The translations under genes and the position numbers were made by a program. A DNA stretch of 36,767 nt, taken from contig JBHGBD010000038.1 of the NCBI GenBank assembly GCA_041946825.1, positions 1 through 36,767 on the forward strand, given 5' to 3'. This DNA comes from CAZTHM01 sp041946825. GTDB taxonomy: Bacteria; Acidobacteriota; Terriglobia; UBA7540. Positions within the stretch are counted from its first letter, which is position 1, and each line of letters begins with the position of its first letter. A model generated the notes under the pieces. The model was not told the DNA's origin and made no database searches. It saw only the letters and a program-made list of their open reading frames with translations. Below are positions 1-7,252 of this stretch, piece by piece.

Positions 1-654
1 CCGCCGCCCCCACCGCCGCCCCCGCCGGCGCCAACGGTGACGCTGACGGCCGAGCCAAGCACGGTTGAAAAGGGCCAATCGGTCACTCTGAGCTGGAGCT
101 CGGAGAACGCCACCGACCTGGACTTGCAGCCAGCAGTGGGAAAGGTCCAGGCCACGGGTTCCACCACCGCGACCCCCTCAGACTCGACGACCTACACCCT
201 GACGGCGACCGGGCCGGGGGGAACCAACACCGCCACGGCACGCGTGACGGTAACCGTTCCGCCACCTCCCCCTCCGCCGCCGCCAAAGCCTGTGGAAGTC
301 AGCGAGGACGAGCTGTTCAACCGGAATGTGAAGGACGCCTACTTTGACTTTGACAAGTCCGACATCCGGCCCGACGCTCAGCAAGTCCTCACGGCCGACG
401 CGGAATTCCTCAAGGCCCACCCGGGGATCAAGTTCACCGTTGAGGGGCACTGCGACGAACGCGGCAGCGAGGAATACAACCTCGGTCTGGGTGACCGGCG
501 CGCCAACGCGGTGAAGAATTTCCTTGTCAACCTCGGAATCTCAGCAGACCGGATCGGCACGATTTCCTATGGAAAGAGCCGGCCCGTTTGCACCGAGTCG
601 AACGAGGACTGCTGGCAGCAGAACCGCCGCGGGCACTTCCGGTTTGGAATGTAG
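1..654 (+). CDS. pal: Peptidoglycan-associated lipoprotein Pal, 5' end missing
   Basis: This is the C-terminal part of an outer-membrane Pal lipoprotein, which anchors the outer membrane to peptidoglycan within the Tol-Pal system. The reading frame is open from base 1, so the signal peptide and lipobox lie outside the window; a GTG at 37 is only an internal codon. The order seen is a polyproline stretch, an Ig-like beta domain of about 70 residues rich in Ser and Thr, a second polyproline linker, then an OmpA-type peptidoglycan-binding domain. That domain carries the Pal signatures YFDFDKSDIR and VEGHCDERGSEEYN and ends in RRGHFRFGM. The Ig-like insert between proline linkers is absent from the short enterobacterial Pal. 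A strong hairpin follows the stop, and cpoB lies downstream as in classical tol-pal clusters. Confidence 0.93.
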   Translation, partial: PPPPPPPPPAPTVTLTAEPSTVEKGQSVTLSWSSENATDLDLQPAVGKVQATGSTTATPSDSTTYTLTATGPGGTNTATARVTVTVPPPPPPPPPKPVEVSEDELFNRNVKDAYFDFDKSDIRPDAQQVLTADAEFLKAHPGIKFTVEGHCDERGSEEYNLGLGDRRANAVKNFLVNLGISADRIGTISYGKSRPVCTESNEDCWQQNRRGHFRFGM

Positions 655-670
655 CCGTCCGCGAAACCCT

Positions 671-702
671 GAATGCCGGGGGCGTGAAAACCCCCGGCAT
701 TC
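671..702 (+). terminator. Perfect 12-bp hairpin after pal
   Basis: GAATGCCGGGGG (671-682) pairs perfectly with CCCCCGGCATTC (691-702) around an 8-nt loop, 16 nt after the pal stop. No T-run follows, so it could be a U-less terminator, an mRNA-stabilising hairpin or a REP-like palindrome. Confidence 0.55.
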
Positions 703-802
703 GCCTCCGGCACGCCTGGGGCGCGGGATAGGGGAATGGAAGTTTCCGTTACTCCCCCCGCGACCACCAAGCTCCCGGGAGAAAGTCGTCTTCCCTTGTC
801 AG

Positions 803-832
803 TTGACCTGGCTCGCTGCGAGAAGGTACACT
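803..832 (+). promoter_or_regulatory. Candidate sigma-70 promoter for cpoB
   Basis: TTGACC (803-808), an 18-bp spacer and TACACT (827-832) precede cpoB. This would give a leader of about 30 nt and would allow cpoB transcription separately from pal, in keeping with the hairpin between them. It rests on consensus matching only. Confidence 0.35.
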
Positions 833-871
833 GGCAAGGGAATTTATTTTTGCAGGTGAGGAGTGGCGAAT

Positions 872-1735
872 TTGACAAAGCGTGCGATTTTCTTTGCCCT
901 CGCAACCCTTCTTGGGGTCTTCGGAGCACGACCCGCCTATGGCCAGAAGAAAGACACTCTCCTCCTGATGCGCCAACTCGACGCGATGCAGCAGACTATC
1001 AACAGCATTCAGAAGACCGTGGACTCGCAGACCGCCGTCCTGCGCACTCTGGTCGAGCAGGCCAACGACAATGTGAACTCCATGAAGGGGACGGTGGACG
1101 AGTTGCGCAAAGCCACCCAGCAGAACCTGGCCTCGACCAACGCCCGGTTTGACACCTTGACGTCGCAGATGCAGACGCTGAGCGAGAGCCTGGAAGAAGC
1201 CAAAGCCCGGCTGGCCAAGCTCAGCGAGCAGCAGGCACAGACGCAGAACATCATCCAGACGCTGAATGCTCCGCCCTCGTCAGCAACCGCCACACCCGGC
1301 GCACCGGGCGCGGCCGCGCCCACCAGCGTTCCGGATGCCGAGACGCTGTACAAATCGGGACTGAGCTACTTCAGCGGCGGGCAATACCAACTTGCCGTTC
1401 AGGCTTTCCAGGAGTATCTGCAGTACTACGGCGACACAGACCTTGCCTCGAACGCGCAGTTCTACATCGGAGAGTGCTACTACAGCCAGAACGACTACGC
1501 CAAGGCCGTCGAAGAATACAACAAGTGCATCGAGCAATTTCCCAAGGGCAATAAGGCCGCAGCCGCGCAATTGAAGAAGGGCTACGCCCTGATCGAAATG
1601 AACCAGCAACAGGCCGGCGTGCGCGAGCTTCGCTCTTTGGTTCAACGCTATCCGAACGCCCGCGAAGCCGATCTGGCTCGCCAGCGACTGCGCAAGCTCG
1701 GGGTCTCGGCCTCCGGGCGGCGGGGCGGCGAATAA
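872..1735 (+). CDS. cpoB: Tol-Pal-associated periplasmic protein CpoB/YbgF
   Basis: This is a periplasmic protein of the Tol-Pal group; in E. coli CpoB links Tol-Pal constriction to peptidoglycan synthesis. It has an N-terminal signal peptide ending near AYGQ, a long coiled-coil or helical region (about residues 30-125, rich in Gln, Leu and Thr), an Ala/Pro linker, and a C-terminal TPR block. The TPR block contains YFSGGQYQLAVQAF and IGECYYSQNDYAKAVEEY, typical of YbgF. I start it at TTG 872 because AGGTGAGGAG (854-863) is a strong Shine-Dalgarno 8 nt upstream. A GTG at 863 in the same frame lies inside that site and is less likely. It follows pal by about 220 bp on the same strand. Confidence 0.88.
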   Translation: MTKRAIFFALATLLGVFGARPAYGQKKDTLLLMRQLDAMQQTINSIQKTVDSQTAVLRTLVEQANDNVNSMKGTVDELRKATQQNLASTNARFDTLTSQMQTLSESLEEAKARLAKLSEQQAQTQNIIQTLNAPPSSATATPGAPGAAAPTSVPDAETLYKSGLSYFSGGQYQLAVQAFQEYLQYYGDTDLASNAQFYIGECYYSQNDYAKAVEEYNKCIEQFPKGNKAAAAQLKKGYALIEMNQQQAGVRELRSLVQRYPNAREADLARQRLRKLGVSASGRRGGE

Positions 1736-1814
1736 ACCTGCCCGCTGTGCCGTAAACGCTGTTAGACTTCCAGCCGATTTGAGCTAAACCACATCTCCTC
1801 GAGAAGAGGTTCCC

Positions 1815-2267
1815 ATGGCCGGCTCCGTCAACAAAGTCATTCTAATCGGACGATTGGGGAAGGATCCGGAGCTCAAGTACACCCCCAGCGGCGCGCCAGT
1901 CGCCAAGTTCTCGCTCGCCACGGACGAGGTCTTCAAAGACCGCTCCGGCGAACAGCAGAAGCACACCGAATGGCACAACATTGTGGCGTGGAACAAACTG
2001 GCCGAGATCTGCGGCGAATACCTCACCAAGGGCAAACAGGTCTACATCGAGGGCAGCATTCGCAGCCGGCAGTGGGAAGACAAGCAGACCGGCGCCAAGC
2101 GCACGGCCTACGAAATCATCGCGCAGAAAATGACCATGCTTGGCTCGAAGGGTGACACCGAGCGTGCCGCGCCAACTCGCGCGCCCGGCGAACGCACCGC
2201 CGAGCCGGAGCCCGCGCCCGAACCTCCGCCCGAAACCGAAATCACTGACAGCGATATCCCCTTCTAG
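1815..2267 (+). CDS. ssb: Single-stranded DNA-binding protein
   Basis: The protein coats single-stranded DNA in replication, repair and recombination. Its 150 residues begin with the OB-fold opening SVNKVILIGRLGKDPELKY and continue with WHNIVAWNKLAEICGEYL and the strand VYIEGSIRSRQW. A proline- and glutamate-rich linker follows, and the acidic tip DSDIPF, which binds partner proteins, is at the extreme C-terminus. An AGAGG site lies 5 nt before the ATG. The size and both ends match bacterial SSB closely. The downstream neighbour is convergent, so ssb is probably the last gene of this rightward group. Confidence 0.97.
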   Translation: MAGSVNKVILIGRLGKDPELKYTPSGAPVAKFSLATDEVFKDRSGEQQKHTEWHNIVAWNKLAEICGEYLTKGKQVYIEGSIRSRQWEDKQTGAKRTAYEIIAQKMTMLGSKGDTERAAPTRAPGERTAEPEPAPEPPPETEITDSDIPF

Positions 2268-2325
2268 AAGCCCGCGGAGAAGACCCTCCGGCATGTTATT
2301 CCCGGAAGTCCGCCGAGGGACCGCG

Positions 2326-2384
2326 AGGATTCTTGCAATTTCCCGGTCTTCAAAGAGGGATCCTCTGCTGCGATCGGAATGACA
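2326..2384. repeat. Possible remnant of a TGTCATTCC-type palindromic repeat
   Basis: Between the convergent ssb and Spy-like genes, this stretch contains AGAGGGATCCTC and ends in CGGAATGACA. Both resemble the right part and terminal repeat of the intact element at 6990-7099. Only one end is recognisable, so it may be a degraded copy or chance. Confidence 0.35.
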
Positions 2385-2412
2385 GAACGAAGAAATGTTG
2401 GCGAGTGTCCAG

Positions 2413-2790
2413 CTAATGCGGCGCCGAACGGTTGCGTCGTTCTTCGAAGCGCTTCAGCATCGCTTCGAACTTCGGCAACTGTTCGGGGGTCAGGATCTGC
2501 CGGATGCGGCCGTTTGTCTCATCCCGAACGGCTTTGAACTGCGGCTCCACCAGCTTCCGCTGCTCGTCCATCCTCTTGAACGACTCTTCCATGATTTTAT
2601 CGAGTTGTGCGGTCTGGTCGGTACTGAGTTTCAATTCGTTCGAAAGGCGGCGGACGATGCGCGCCCGGTCGGGATGGTGCGGCCGGCGCCCGCGATACCA
2701 GCCGAAAAAGACCGTGGCCGCTCCACCTGCCACGCAGCCCAGCAGGAAAGTCACGATGAAGTAGACGTAAGCGCGCCTGGTCATAGTCAT
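2413..2790 (-). CDS. Spy/CpxP-like periplasmic protein, membrane-anchored
   Basis: This is a 125-residue protein with an N-terminal membrane segment (YFIVTFLLGCVAGGAATVFF, about residues 10-29), then a basic stretch and two long amphipathic helices. The helical part contains LSTDQTAQLDKIMEESFKRM and LTPEQLPKFEAML, which match the LTxxQ repeat style of Spy/CpxP and heavy-metal-sensor proteins. Those act as periplasmic chaperones or stress sensors. Its ATG overlaps the anti-sigma stop (ATGA, 2787-2790), so the two are probably translationally coupled. Placement behind an ECF sigma/anti-sigma pair suggests an envelope-stress role, which is inference. The C-terminus is short and basic, and I see no metal-binding Cys or His cluster apart from scattered His. 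Confidence 0.7.
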   Translation of the reverse strand: MTMTRRAYVYFIVTFLLGCVAGGAATVFFGWYRGRRPHHPDRARIVRRLSNELKLSTDQTAQLDKIMEESFKRMDEQRKLVEPQFKAVRDETNGRIRQILTPEQLPKFEAMLKRFEERRNRSAPH

Positions 2791-3272
2791 CTTCCGGATC
2801 CGGGTTCCTCCGTCGCCTCCGGCGCCTGTGCCGCGTCGGGATTGTCCGCTGACTCGTAGGTGAGCATCGTATCACTTTCCGCCGTACCGGCATCCGCTTG
2901 CGCCCAGTAAAGCTCCGCGGACGTTGGGCCGCGCAGGGGCCCCGAAGAGGGCAAGGCCAGCACCAGAACCAGCACCAGCGCCAGCATTCCCGCCACGTAG
3001 ACGACTCGCCGCCCCACACGCTCGAAGAATTCCTCGGCGAAATTCGGCGCCGCGGCTGCCTGATCCATGCGCCGCAGGAGGCGCTCGGTGAATCCCCAGG
3101 AAGGTTCCGGGACGGGCTCGCCGGCCAGAGCCGCGAACCCATCGCGTAAGAGACCCAGATCGCCCGCGTACACGCGGCACGCCTCGCATGAGGAGAGGTG
3201 GTCACGGGCCGATTCTTCGAGAGGCTTCGACCAATCATCCAGAAGCGTCTTGCGCAGTTCCTCGCAACGCAT
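2787..3272 (-). CDS. Anti-sigma factor with zinc-finger domain, single membrane span
   Basis: The N-terminus carries the anti-sigma zinc-finger pattern H25-x3-C29-x2-C32 (HLSSCEAC), with C3 as a possible extra ligand. One hydrophobic segment (VVYVAGMLALVLVLVLALP, about residues 90-108) follows, then a short periplasmic tail rich in Ala, Glu and Asp. Such proteins hold an ECF sigma factor at the inner membrane until a signal releases it. The gene starts 3 nt after the sigma stop, and its Shine-Dalgarno GGGAGGG lies inside the end of the sigma gene. The 4-nt overlap with the Spy-like gene completes a three-gene operon. The specific signal cannot be read from the sequence. Confidence 0.85.
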   Translation of the reverse strand: MRCEELRKTLLDDWSKPLEESARDHLSSCEACRVYAGDLGLLRDGFAALAGEPVPEPSWGFTERLLRRMDQAAAAPNFAEEFFERVGRRVVYVAGMLALVLVLVLALPSSGPLRGPTSAELYWAQADAGTAESDTMLTYESADNPDAAQAPEATEEPGSGR

Positions 3273-3275
3273 GGC

Positions 3276-3872
3276 TCATTTCCCTCCCGCCAGGCTTCTG
3301 AAATCCGCCAGCATTCGCTTGCGCGCCCGGTGCAGCCGCACCTTCACGGTGCTGACGTTCAAGTCCAGGATTTCCGCGATTTCCTCCACTGACATGCCTT
3401 CCAGTTCCTTCAATCCCAGGACGATCCGATCCTCGGCCGGAGCACGGTCGAGGAGCTTGTTGACCAGATCTCGAAGCGCGGCCTGTTTCTCGGGGTCCGG
3501 CGATTGTTCCTCGGCTCGGTCGACGCGCCGATCAAACCCTTCCGGCTCTCCGTCGGGCGCCTGCCAATCGATATCGATCCGCGAGGCGCGCTCGCGGCGC
3601 AAGTAGTCATAGCAATGGTTGACCGTGACTCTCGACAGCCACGCCGCAAACGACGACTCGAAATTGTACGTGCGGAGAGCTCGAAAGACCTTGATGAAAA
3701 CTTCTTGTGCGATGTCCTCGACGTCATCCCGGCGACGGACCAGGCGCGCCACGTGGGCGAGGACCCGCCGCTGGTAACGCTCCACCAGCCGGCCAAAGGA
3801 CTCCCGGTCCCCGCGCTGCGCGGCCTTGATCCACCGAACTTCATCAGGCGGCTGATCGAGTGGGCTGGGCAT
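3276..3872 (-). CDS. ECF-family RNA polymerase sigma factor
   Basis: At 198 residues this is the usual size for an ECF sigma factor. Region 2 is visible at about residues 25-95 (DVEDIAQEVFIKVFRAL and FAAWLSRVTVNHCYDYLRRE), and region 4 at about 135-190 (LDRAPAEDRIVLGLKELEGM, then the helix-turn-helix EIAEILDLNVSTVKVRLHRARKRM). Between them is an acidic linker. The ATG at 3872 follows GGGAATGGA. It heads an operon with its anti-sigma factor and a Spy-like protein, the standard arrangement for self-regulated envelope-stress sigma factors. A candidate ECF promoter lies just upstream, and the XRE regulator gene is divergent. Confidence 0.93.
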   Translation of the reverse strand: MPSPLDQPPDEVRWIKAAQRGDRESFGRLVERYQRRVLAHVARLVRRRDDVEDIAQEVFIKVFRALRTYNFESSFAAWLSRVTVNHCYDYLRRERASRIDIDWQAPDGEPEGFDRRVDRAEEQSPDPEKQAALRDLVNKLLDRAPAEDRIVLGLKELEGMSVEEIAEILDLNVSTVKVRLHRARKRMLADFRSLAGGK

Positions 3873-3904
3873 TCCATTCCCATACGACTCGCCTCATTGG
3901 GAAT

Positions 3905-3931
3905 GACGAGGACGAGCTTCCAGAGGTTACA
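3905..3931 (-). promoter_or_regulatory. Candidate ECF-type autoregulatory promoter
   Basis: On the minus strand TGTAAC (3931-3926) is followed 17 bp later by CGTC (3908-3905). This resembles the -35/-10 pair of SigX/SigW-type ECF promoters and sits 33 bp before the sigma start codon. A direct repeat AGGTTAC (3924-3930 and 3934-3940) overlaps the -35. It is pattern-based and untested. Confidence 0.35.
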
Positions 3932-3973
3932 GGAGGTTACCAAAGCCTAACTGTAAGCGTTTCGAAATTTCGG

Positions 3974-4002
3974 TTGACCAGATTGGTACCTTGTGAAAGA
4001 AT
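3974..4002 (+). promoter_or_regulatory. Candidate promoter giving a leaderless XRE transcript
   Basis: TTGACC (3974-3979), 17 bp and AAGAAT (3997-4002) lie immediately before the ATG at 4009. A start point 7 nt past the -10 would fall on the A of the ATG. There is no Shine-Dalgarno between them. Confidence 0.35.
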
Positions 4003-4008
4003 CGAATC

Positions 4009-4383
4009 ATGGTCATCGGAACAAGACTTCGTTCATTACGTGAAGAAAGAAAGTTCTCGCAAGGCGATATTGAGAAGCGCACTGGTCTGCTACGTTGTTA
4101 CATTTCCCGGGTGGAGAACGGGCACACCGTTCCTTCCATCGAAACCCTGGAAAAACTGGCGGCGGCGCTGGAAATTCCCCTCTATCAGCTGTTCTACGAG
4201 GGAGAAGAGCCGCCCCCATTGCCGAACCTCAGTAAGCGGACAAGTGCGGAGGACCTGGTCCTCGACGCCGAGGCGCAGAAGGAGAATCGCTTCTTCATGA
4301 AAGTCCGGCGCCTGCTCGGCAAAATCGACGACAAGGACCGCCAGCTACTGCTCTACATGGCTCAGAAGCTAGCGAGCCGATAG
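4009..4383 (+). CDS. XRE-family helix-turn-helix transcriptional regulator
   Basis: This 124-residue DNA-binding protein has an N-terminal Cro/C1-type HTH at about residues 6-60, shown by LRSLREERKFSQGDIEKRTG, then YISRVENGHTVPSIETLEKLA and the closing IPLYQLFYEGE. The C-terminal half is helical and charged (ENRFFMKVRRLLGKIDDKDRQ) and probably serves dimerisation; no ligand domain is seen. It is transcribed away from the ECF sigma operon across a 136-bp gap and faces guaA at its 3' end. The start has no Shine-Dalgarno and a plausible promoter directly abuts it, so translation may be leaderless. Target genes are unknown. Confidence 0.88.
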   Translation: MVIGTRLRSLREERKFSQGDIEKRTGLLRCYISRVENGHTVPSIETLEKLAAALEIPLYQLFYEGEEPPPLPNLSKRTSAEDLVLDAEAQKENRFFMKVRRLLGKIDDKDRQLLLYMAQKLASR

Positions 4384-4426
4384 GGCCTTCCGCAAGCGTC
4401 CGGGGCGTGGGTCGAAGGAGTGACAC

Positions 4427-4447
4427 CTTCACCGCCGTAAGGTGAAT
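4427..4447. terminator. Weak hairpin between convergent XRE and guaA genes
   Basis: TTCACC (4428-4433) and GGTGAA (4441-4446) form a 6-bp stem with a 7-nt loop, overlapping the guaA stop. It could serve both genes as a terminator, but the stem is short. Confidence 0.3.
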
Positions 4448-5985
4448 TATTCCCATTCGATGGTCCCCGGTGGCTTGGACGTAATGTCCAGCACCACGCG
4501 ATTAACTCCTTTCACTTCATTCACAATCCTCGTCGCCAAGCGCTCCAGCAAGGCGTGCGGGAGTCTCGCCCAATCGGCCGTCATCCCGTCCTCCGATTCC
4601 ACCGCGCGAATCGCCATCGTCGACGCATAGGTCCGCGCGTCGCCCATCACGCCGACACTCGAGACCGGCAGCAGCACCGCGAACGACTGCCACAGGCGGT
4701 GGTAAAGCCCGGCAGCTCGGACCTCTTCAATGACAATAGCGTCTGCCTCGCGAACCATCCGCAGGCGCTCCTCGGTGACCTCGCCCACGATCCGGACGGC
4801 CAGTCCCGGCCCCGGAAATGGCTGGCGGCTGACAATCTCTTCGTCCAGGCCGAGTTCCCTGCCCACGGCGCGCACTTCGTCCTTGAACAACTCGCGCAGC
4901 GGCTCAATCAGCTTGAACTTCAAATCTTCCGGCAGCCCGCCGACGTTGTGATGGCTCTTGATCGTCGCGGCGGGACCCTTGACGGAAACCGATTCGATGA
5001 CGTCGGGATAGAGCGTCCCCTGCACCAGGAATTCGGGATGGCCGAGGTCGCGCGCCTCTTCCTCGAACACGCGGATGAATTCCTCGCCGATGATCTTGCG
5101 TTTCCTCTCCGGGTCGGTCACGCCGCGCAGGCGGTCGAGGAAACGCTTCGACCGGTCCACGGCGCGGACGTTCAGATGGCCCTGCGAGCGCAGCTTGTCT
5201 GTGACGCGCTGGAATTCGTTCTTGCGCAGGACGCCGTTGTCCACAAAGACGCAGGTCAGCCGGTCGCCCAGCGCGCGGCCCACCAGTGTCGCGGCGACGG
5301 CGGAATCGACTCCACCGGAGAGCGCGCACAAGGCGTGTCCATCACCCACCTGCGCGCGGACGCGCTCCACCGTCTCCTCGATGAACGAGCGCGGAAACCA
5401 GTTGGGTTCGATGCCGCAGATCTTCTGAACGAAATTCTTCAAAATCTCGGCGCCGCGGTCGGTGTGGCGCACTTCGGGATGAAACTCCAGCGCGTATTGC
5501 TTGGCCGCAAGGTTTTCGATGACCGAGATGGCGTTCTCCGTTCGCCCGGTGATTTGGAATCCCGGCGGAGCCTGCGTTACGTGGTCGCCGTGGCTGTTCC
5601 ACACCCGGAGCGGAGTGGGGATTCCCTTCAGGATTTCACTTCCCCCGTTGATGTCAAGTTGGGCAAACCCGTACTCGCGGCGCGACGCCGGCTCGACTTT
5701 GCCCCCCAGCTTGTGGCTCATCCACTGCAGGCCGTAGCAAATGCCCAGCACTGGCAGGTTCATCTTCAGCACGCGCTCGTCGCATACCGGCGATGCAGGG
5801 TCGTACACCGACGACGGCCCGCCGGAAAGGATGAGCGCCCGTGGGGACATCTTCTGGAGTTGGTCGAAGGCGATGCTGCACGGGACGATCACCGAGTAAA
5901 CCTGCATCTCCCGGATGCGCCGCGCGATGAGCTGCGTGTACTGTGATCCGAAGTCGAGAACCACGATGGGATGAGGTTGGGTCAT
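4447..5985 (-). CDS. guaA: GMP synthase (glutamine-hydrolysing)
   Basis: The enzyme converts XMP to GMP with ATP and glutamine in purine synthesis. The 512 residues show a class I glutamine amidotransferase domain with nucleophile C83 in GICYGLQ and its partners H169 and E171 in EFHPEVRHT. An ATP pyrophosphatase P-loop SGGVDS follows at 223-228, and the C-terminal dimerisation domain ends in the family signature PPGTIEWE. Length and motifs match single-chain bacterial GuaA. The start ATG has no obvious Shine-Dalgarno; instead a 7-bp tandem array lies from 13 nt upstream, in the presumed leader. The XRE gene converges on its 3' end. Confidence 0.97.
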   Translation of the reverse strand: MTQPHPIVVLDFGSQYTQLIARRIREMQVYSVIVPCSIAFDQLQKMSPRALILSGGPSSVYDPASPVCDERVLKMNLPVLGICYGLQWMSHKLGGKVEPASRREYGFAQLDINGGSEILKGIPTPLRVWNSHGDHVTQAPPGFQITGRTENAISVIENLAAKQYALEFHPEVRHTDRGAEILKNFVQKICGIEPNWFPRSFIEETVERVRAQVGDGHALCALSGGVDSAVAATLVGRALGDRLTCVFVDNGVLRKNEFQRVTDKLRSQGHLNVRAVDRSKRFLDRLRGVTDPERKRKIIGEEFIRVFEEEARDLGHPEFLVQGTLYPDVIESVSVKGPAATIKSHHNVGGLPEDLKFKLIEPLRELFKDEVRAVGRELGLDEEIVSRQPFPGPGLAVRIVGEVTEERLRMVREADAIVIEEVRAAGLYHRLWQSFAVLLPVSSVGVMGDARTYASTMAIRAVESEDGMTADWARLPHALLERLATRIVNEVKGVNRVVLDITSKPPGTIEWE

Positions 5986-5997
5986 GTTGCGAATAGG

Positions 5998-6027
5998 ATT
6001 CAGCAGTCAGGAGTCAGGATTCAGGAT
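5998..6027. repeat. 7-bp tandem array (ATTCAGC/AGTCAGG family) in the guaA leader
   Basis: Units run ATTCAGC, AGTCAGG, AGTCAGG, ATTCAGG from 5998 with an exact 7-nt period. The array begins 13 nt before the guaA start codon on the opposite strand, where a ribosome-binding site would be expected. Confidence 0.75.
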
Positions 6028-6043
6028 AACACGGATTGAGGAG

Positions 6044-6074
6044 GGCTGGCGCCCCACCAGCTTGGACGCCAGCC
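6044..6074 (-). terminator. 8-bp GC hairpin after the unknown membrane-protein gene
   Basis: GGCTGGCG (6044-6051) pairs with CGCCAGCC (6067-6074) around a 15-nt loop, 26 nt past the stop of the 6100-6771 gene and upstream of guaA. No U-run is present. Confidence 0.4.
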
Positions 6075-6099
6075 GGGTGGAAGTGATCAAATGCTGGCA

Positions 6100-6771
6100 T
6101 TACGCTGCCTGCGCCGCGGGCTTGCGACGCAGCACGATGGCCGCTGTTATCCCCGCGCAGAGCGTTCCCACCAGCACCGTGAACGTGGGCCAGATGAACA
6201 TCTGCGGAGCCACGGCCAGATTCCAGAAATCCGTGGCGAATCCCTTGGAGACGAAATTCGGCGGCAGCGCGTCGTAATGTGTTCCCCAGTGCCCTTGGAA
6301 CGCCAAAAACATTACGATCAGCACCGGAATGCGCGCCGCGTAGGCGTAAGCAAGCAGCACCTTGGCAAGGCTCGGCCAGCCCCAGAATTGCGAGGCAATG
6401 GCGCCCACCATCAGCACCAGTGAACCGATGCCCATGATGGCCGAGTCGGCCTGGAACGCCTTGAAGCCCAGGAAGCCGCCCGCCACCATCAATACCAGCC
6501 CCACGCCCCACATGGCGAATGTCTTTCCCAGGCTCGAAGGCCCCGCGCCCGCTCCCACAAGCTTGAGCGCAAAGTAGACCCCGAATATGAACGGAAGCCA
6601 GGCGATGCCGACGATCGCGCCTCCGCCCCCTGCGGCTTTGCCGAAGAATACCGGCGACCAGTTGTTCCGCTCGCCCACCACGCGCAGGATCGTCACCCCG
6701 AGCGTGATCAAGCTCGGGATCAGAATGAGTTTCACGGTATCTATCCGATTGCTTGAATTCATTTCGGCCAT
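6100..6771 (-). CDS. Unknown polytopic membrane protein (about 6 spans)
   Basis: I do not recognise this family with confidence. The 223 residues contain about six hydrophobic segments, among them LILIPSLITLGVTILRVVG near the N-terminus, AIVGIAWLPFIFGVYFALKLV, MWGVGLVLMVAGGFLGF, IPVLIVMFLAFQGHWG and a C-terminal TFTVLVGTLCAGITAAIVL, followed by a basic tail (RRKPAAQAA). A GGGG loop follows the first span. No enzyme motif is visible. The start is ATG 6771, because AAGGAG lies 6 nt upstream; an in-frame ATG at 6807 would add 12 unlikely residues. It lies upstream of guaA on the same strand, separated by a hairpin and a repeat array, so co-transcription is uncertain. Confidence 0.75.
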   Translation of the reverse strand: MAEMNSSNRIDTVKLILIPSLITLGVTILRVVGERNNWSPVFFGKAAGGGGAIVGIAWLPFIFGVYFALKLVGAGAGPSSLGKTFAMWGVGLVLMVAGGFLGFKAFQADSAIMGIGSLVLMVGAIASQFWGWPSLAKVLLAYAYAARIPVLIVMFLAFQGHWGTHYDALPPNFVSKGFATDFWNLAVAPQMFIWPTFTVLVGTLCAGITAAIVLRRKPAAQAA

Positions 6772-6835
6772 GGGATTCTCCTTCGCCCCGTTAGAGGCGC
6801 AAAACAAAAGCCCAGGGCGTCGCCCTGGGGTTTAT

Positions 6836-6893
6836 ACCCTCACCCGGCGCTCCGTCGGCTGACGGATCGCCACCCTCTCCCGGAGGGAGAGGG
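6836..6893. repeat. CCCTCACCC...CCCTCTCCC intergenic repeat, unit 1
   Basis: It has the layout CCCTCACCC, a variable GC hairpin, then CACCCTCTCCC next to GGAGGGAGAGGG. It is inverted relative to unit 2 (6918-6980), so together they could form a large hairpin. Confidence 0.65.
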
Positions 6894-6917
6894 CCGGAAT
6901 CGGAACCTCAGATCACA

Positions 6918-6980
6918 ACCCTCTCCCTCGGGGAGAGGGTGCCCCGTCCCGCTCCGAGCGGGATCGGGACGGGTGAGGGC
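6918..6980. repeat. 63-bp intergenic repeat, copy A
   Basis: Its reverse complement matches 17977-18039 at 61 of 63 positions by my alignment. It contains the palindromes CCCTCTCCCTCGGGGAGAGGG and GTCCCGCTCCGAGCGGGAT. Near-identity over 11 kb indicates recent copying or strong constraint. Confidence 0.85.
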
Positions 6981-6989
6981 CCATCGAGC

Positions 6990-7099
6990 TGTCATTCCGA
7001 GAAGTCCCGATGCTCTTTTATCGGGACGATGAGGAATCTCGCATGGGCTCTTCTTTCAGAGCGAGATCCCTCGCCCGCCGCGCCGCGCTCGGGATGACA
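6990..7099. repeat. 110-bp MITE-like palindromic element
   Basis: TGTCATTCCGAG at the left end and CTCGGGATGACA at the right are inverted repeats matching at 11 of 12 positions. Inside are GAGGAATCTCGC and GCGAGATCCCTC, a second imperfect inverted pair. It encodes nothing. Its structure fits a non-autonomous repeat folding into a long hairpin. Confidence 0.7.
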
Positions 7100-7212
7100 A
7101 GCGAAAGGGGGTCTGCAGCCATGCTTCCCTCGTTCAGTTGTCCTTCAACCTTGCTGCCCCAAACCTATTTGACCACAAAGCCGTGCCCCGCGCCAGTCAA
7201 GTCAAATTCTCA

Positions 7213-7247
7213 CTTCTGGCTTCTGGCTTCTGACTTCTGACTTCTGG
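7213..7247. repeat. 7-bp tandem array (CTTCTGR) after leuS
   Basis: Five perfectly phased units, CTTCTGG, CTTCTGG, CTTCTGA, CTTCTGA and CTTCTGG, end 5 bp from the leuS stop codon. Confidence 0.85.
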
Positions 7248-7252
7248 TTTCC

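Larger units (their letters stand above)
6772..7252. other. Repeat-filled intergenic region, no gene seen
   Basis: This 481-bp gap between leuS and the membrane-protein gene holds three kinds of repeat, listed separately: an inverted pair of CCCTCACCC/CCCTCTCCC units (6836-6980), a MITE-like palindrome (6990-7099) and a five-unit heptamer array (7213-7247). Only about 110 bp (7100-7212) is unassigned. The ORFs here are short and have no recognisable content. Confidence 0.7.

Noticed and set aside
4555..5946. A 463-codon plus-strand ORF over guaA
   Set aside because: It is a frame shadow of guaA. GuaA on the minus strand has full catalytic motifs.
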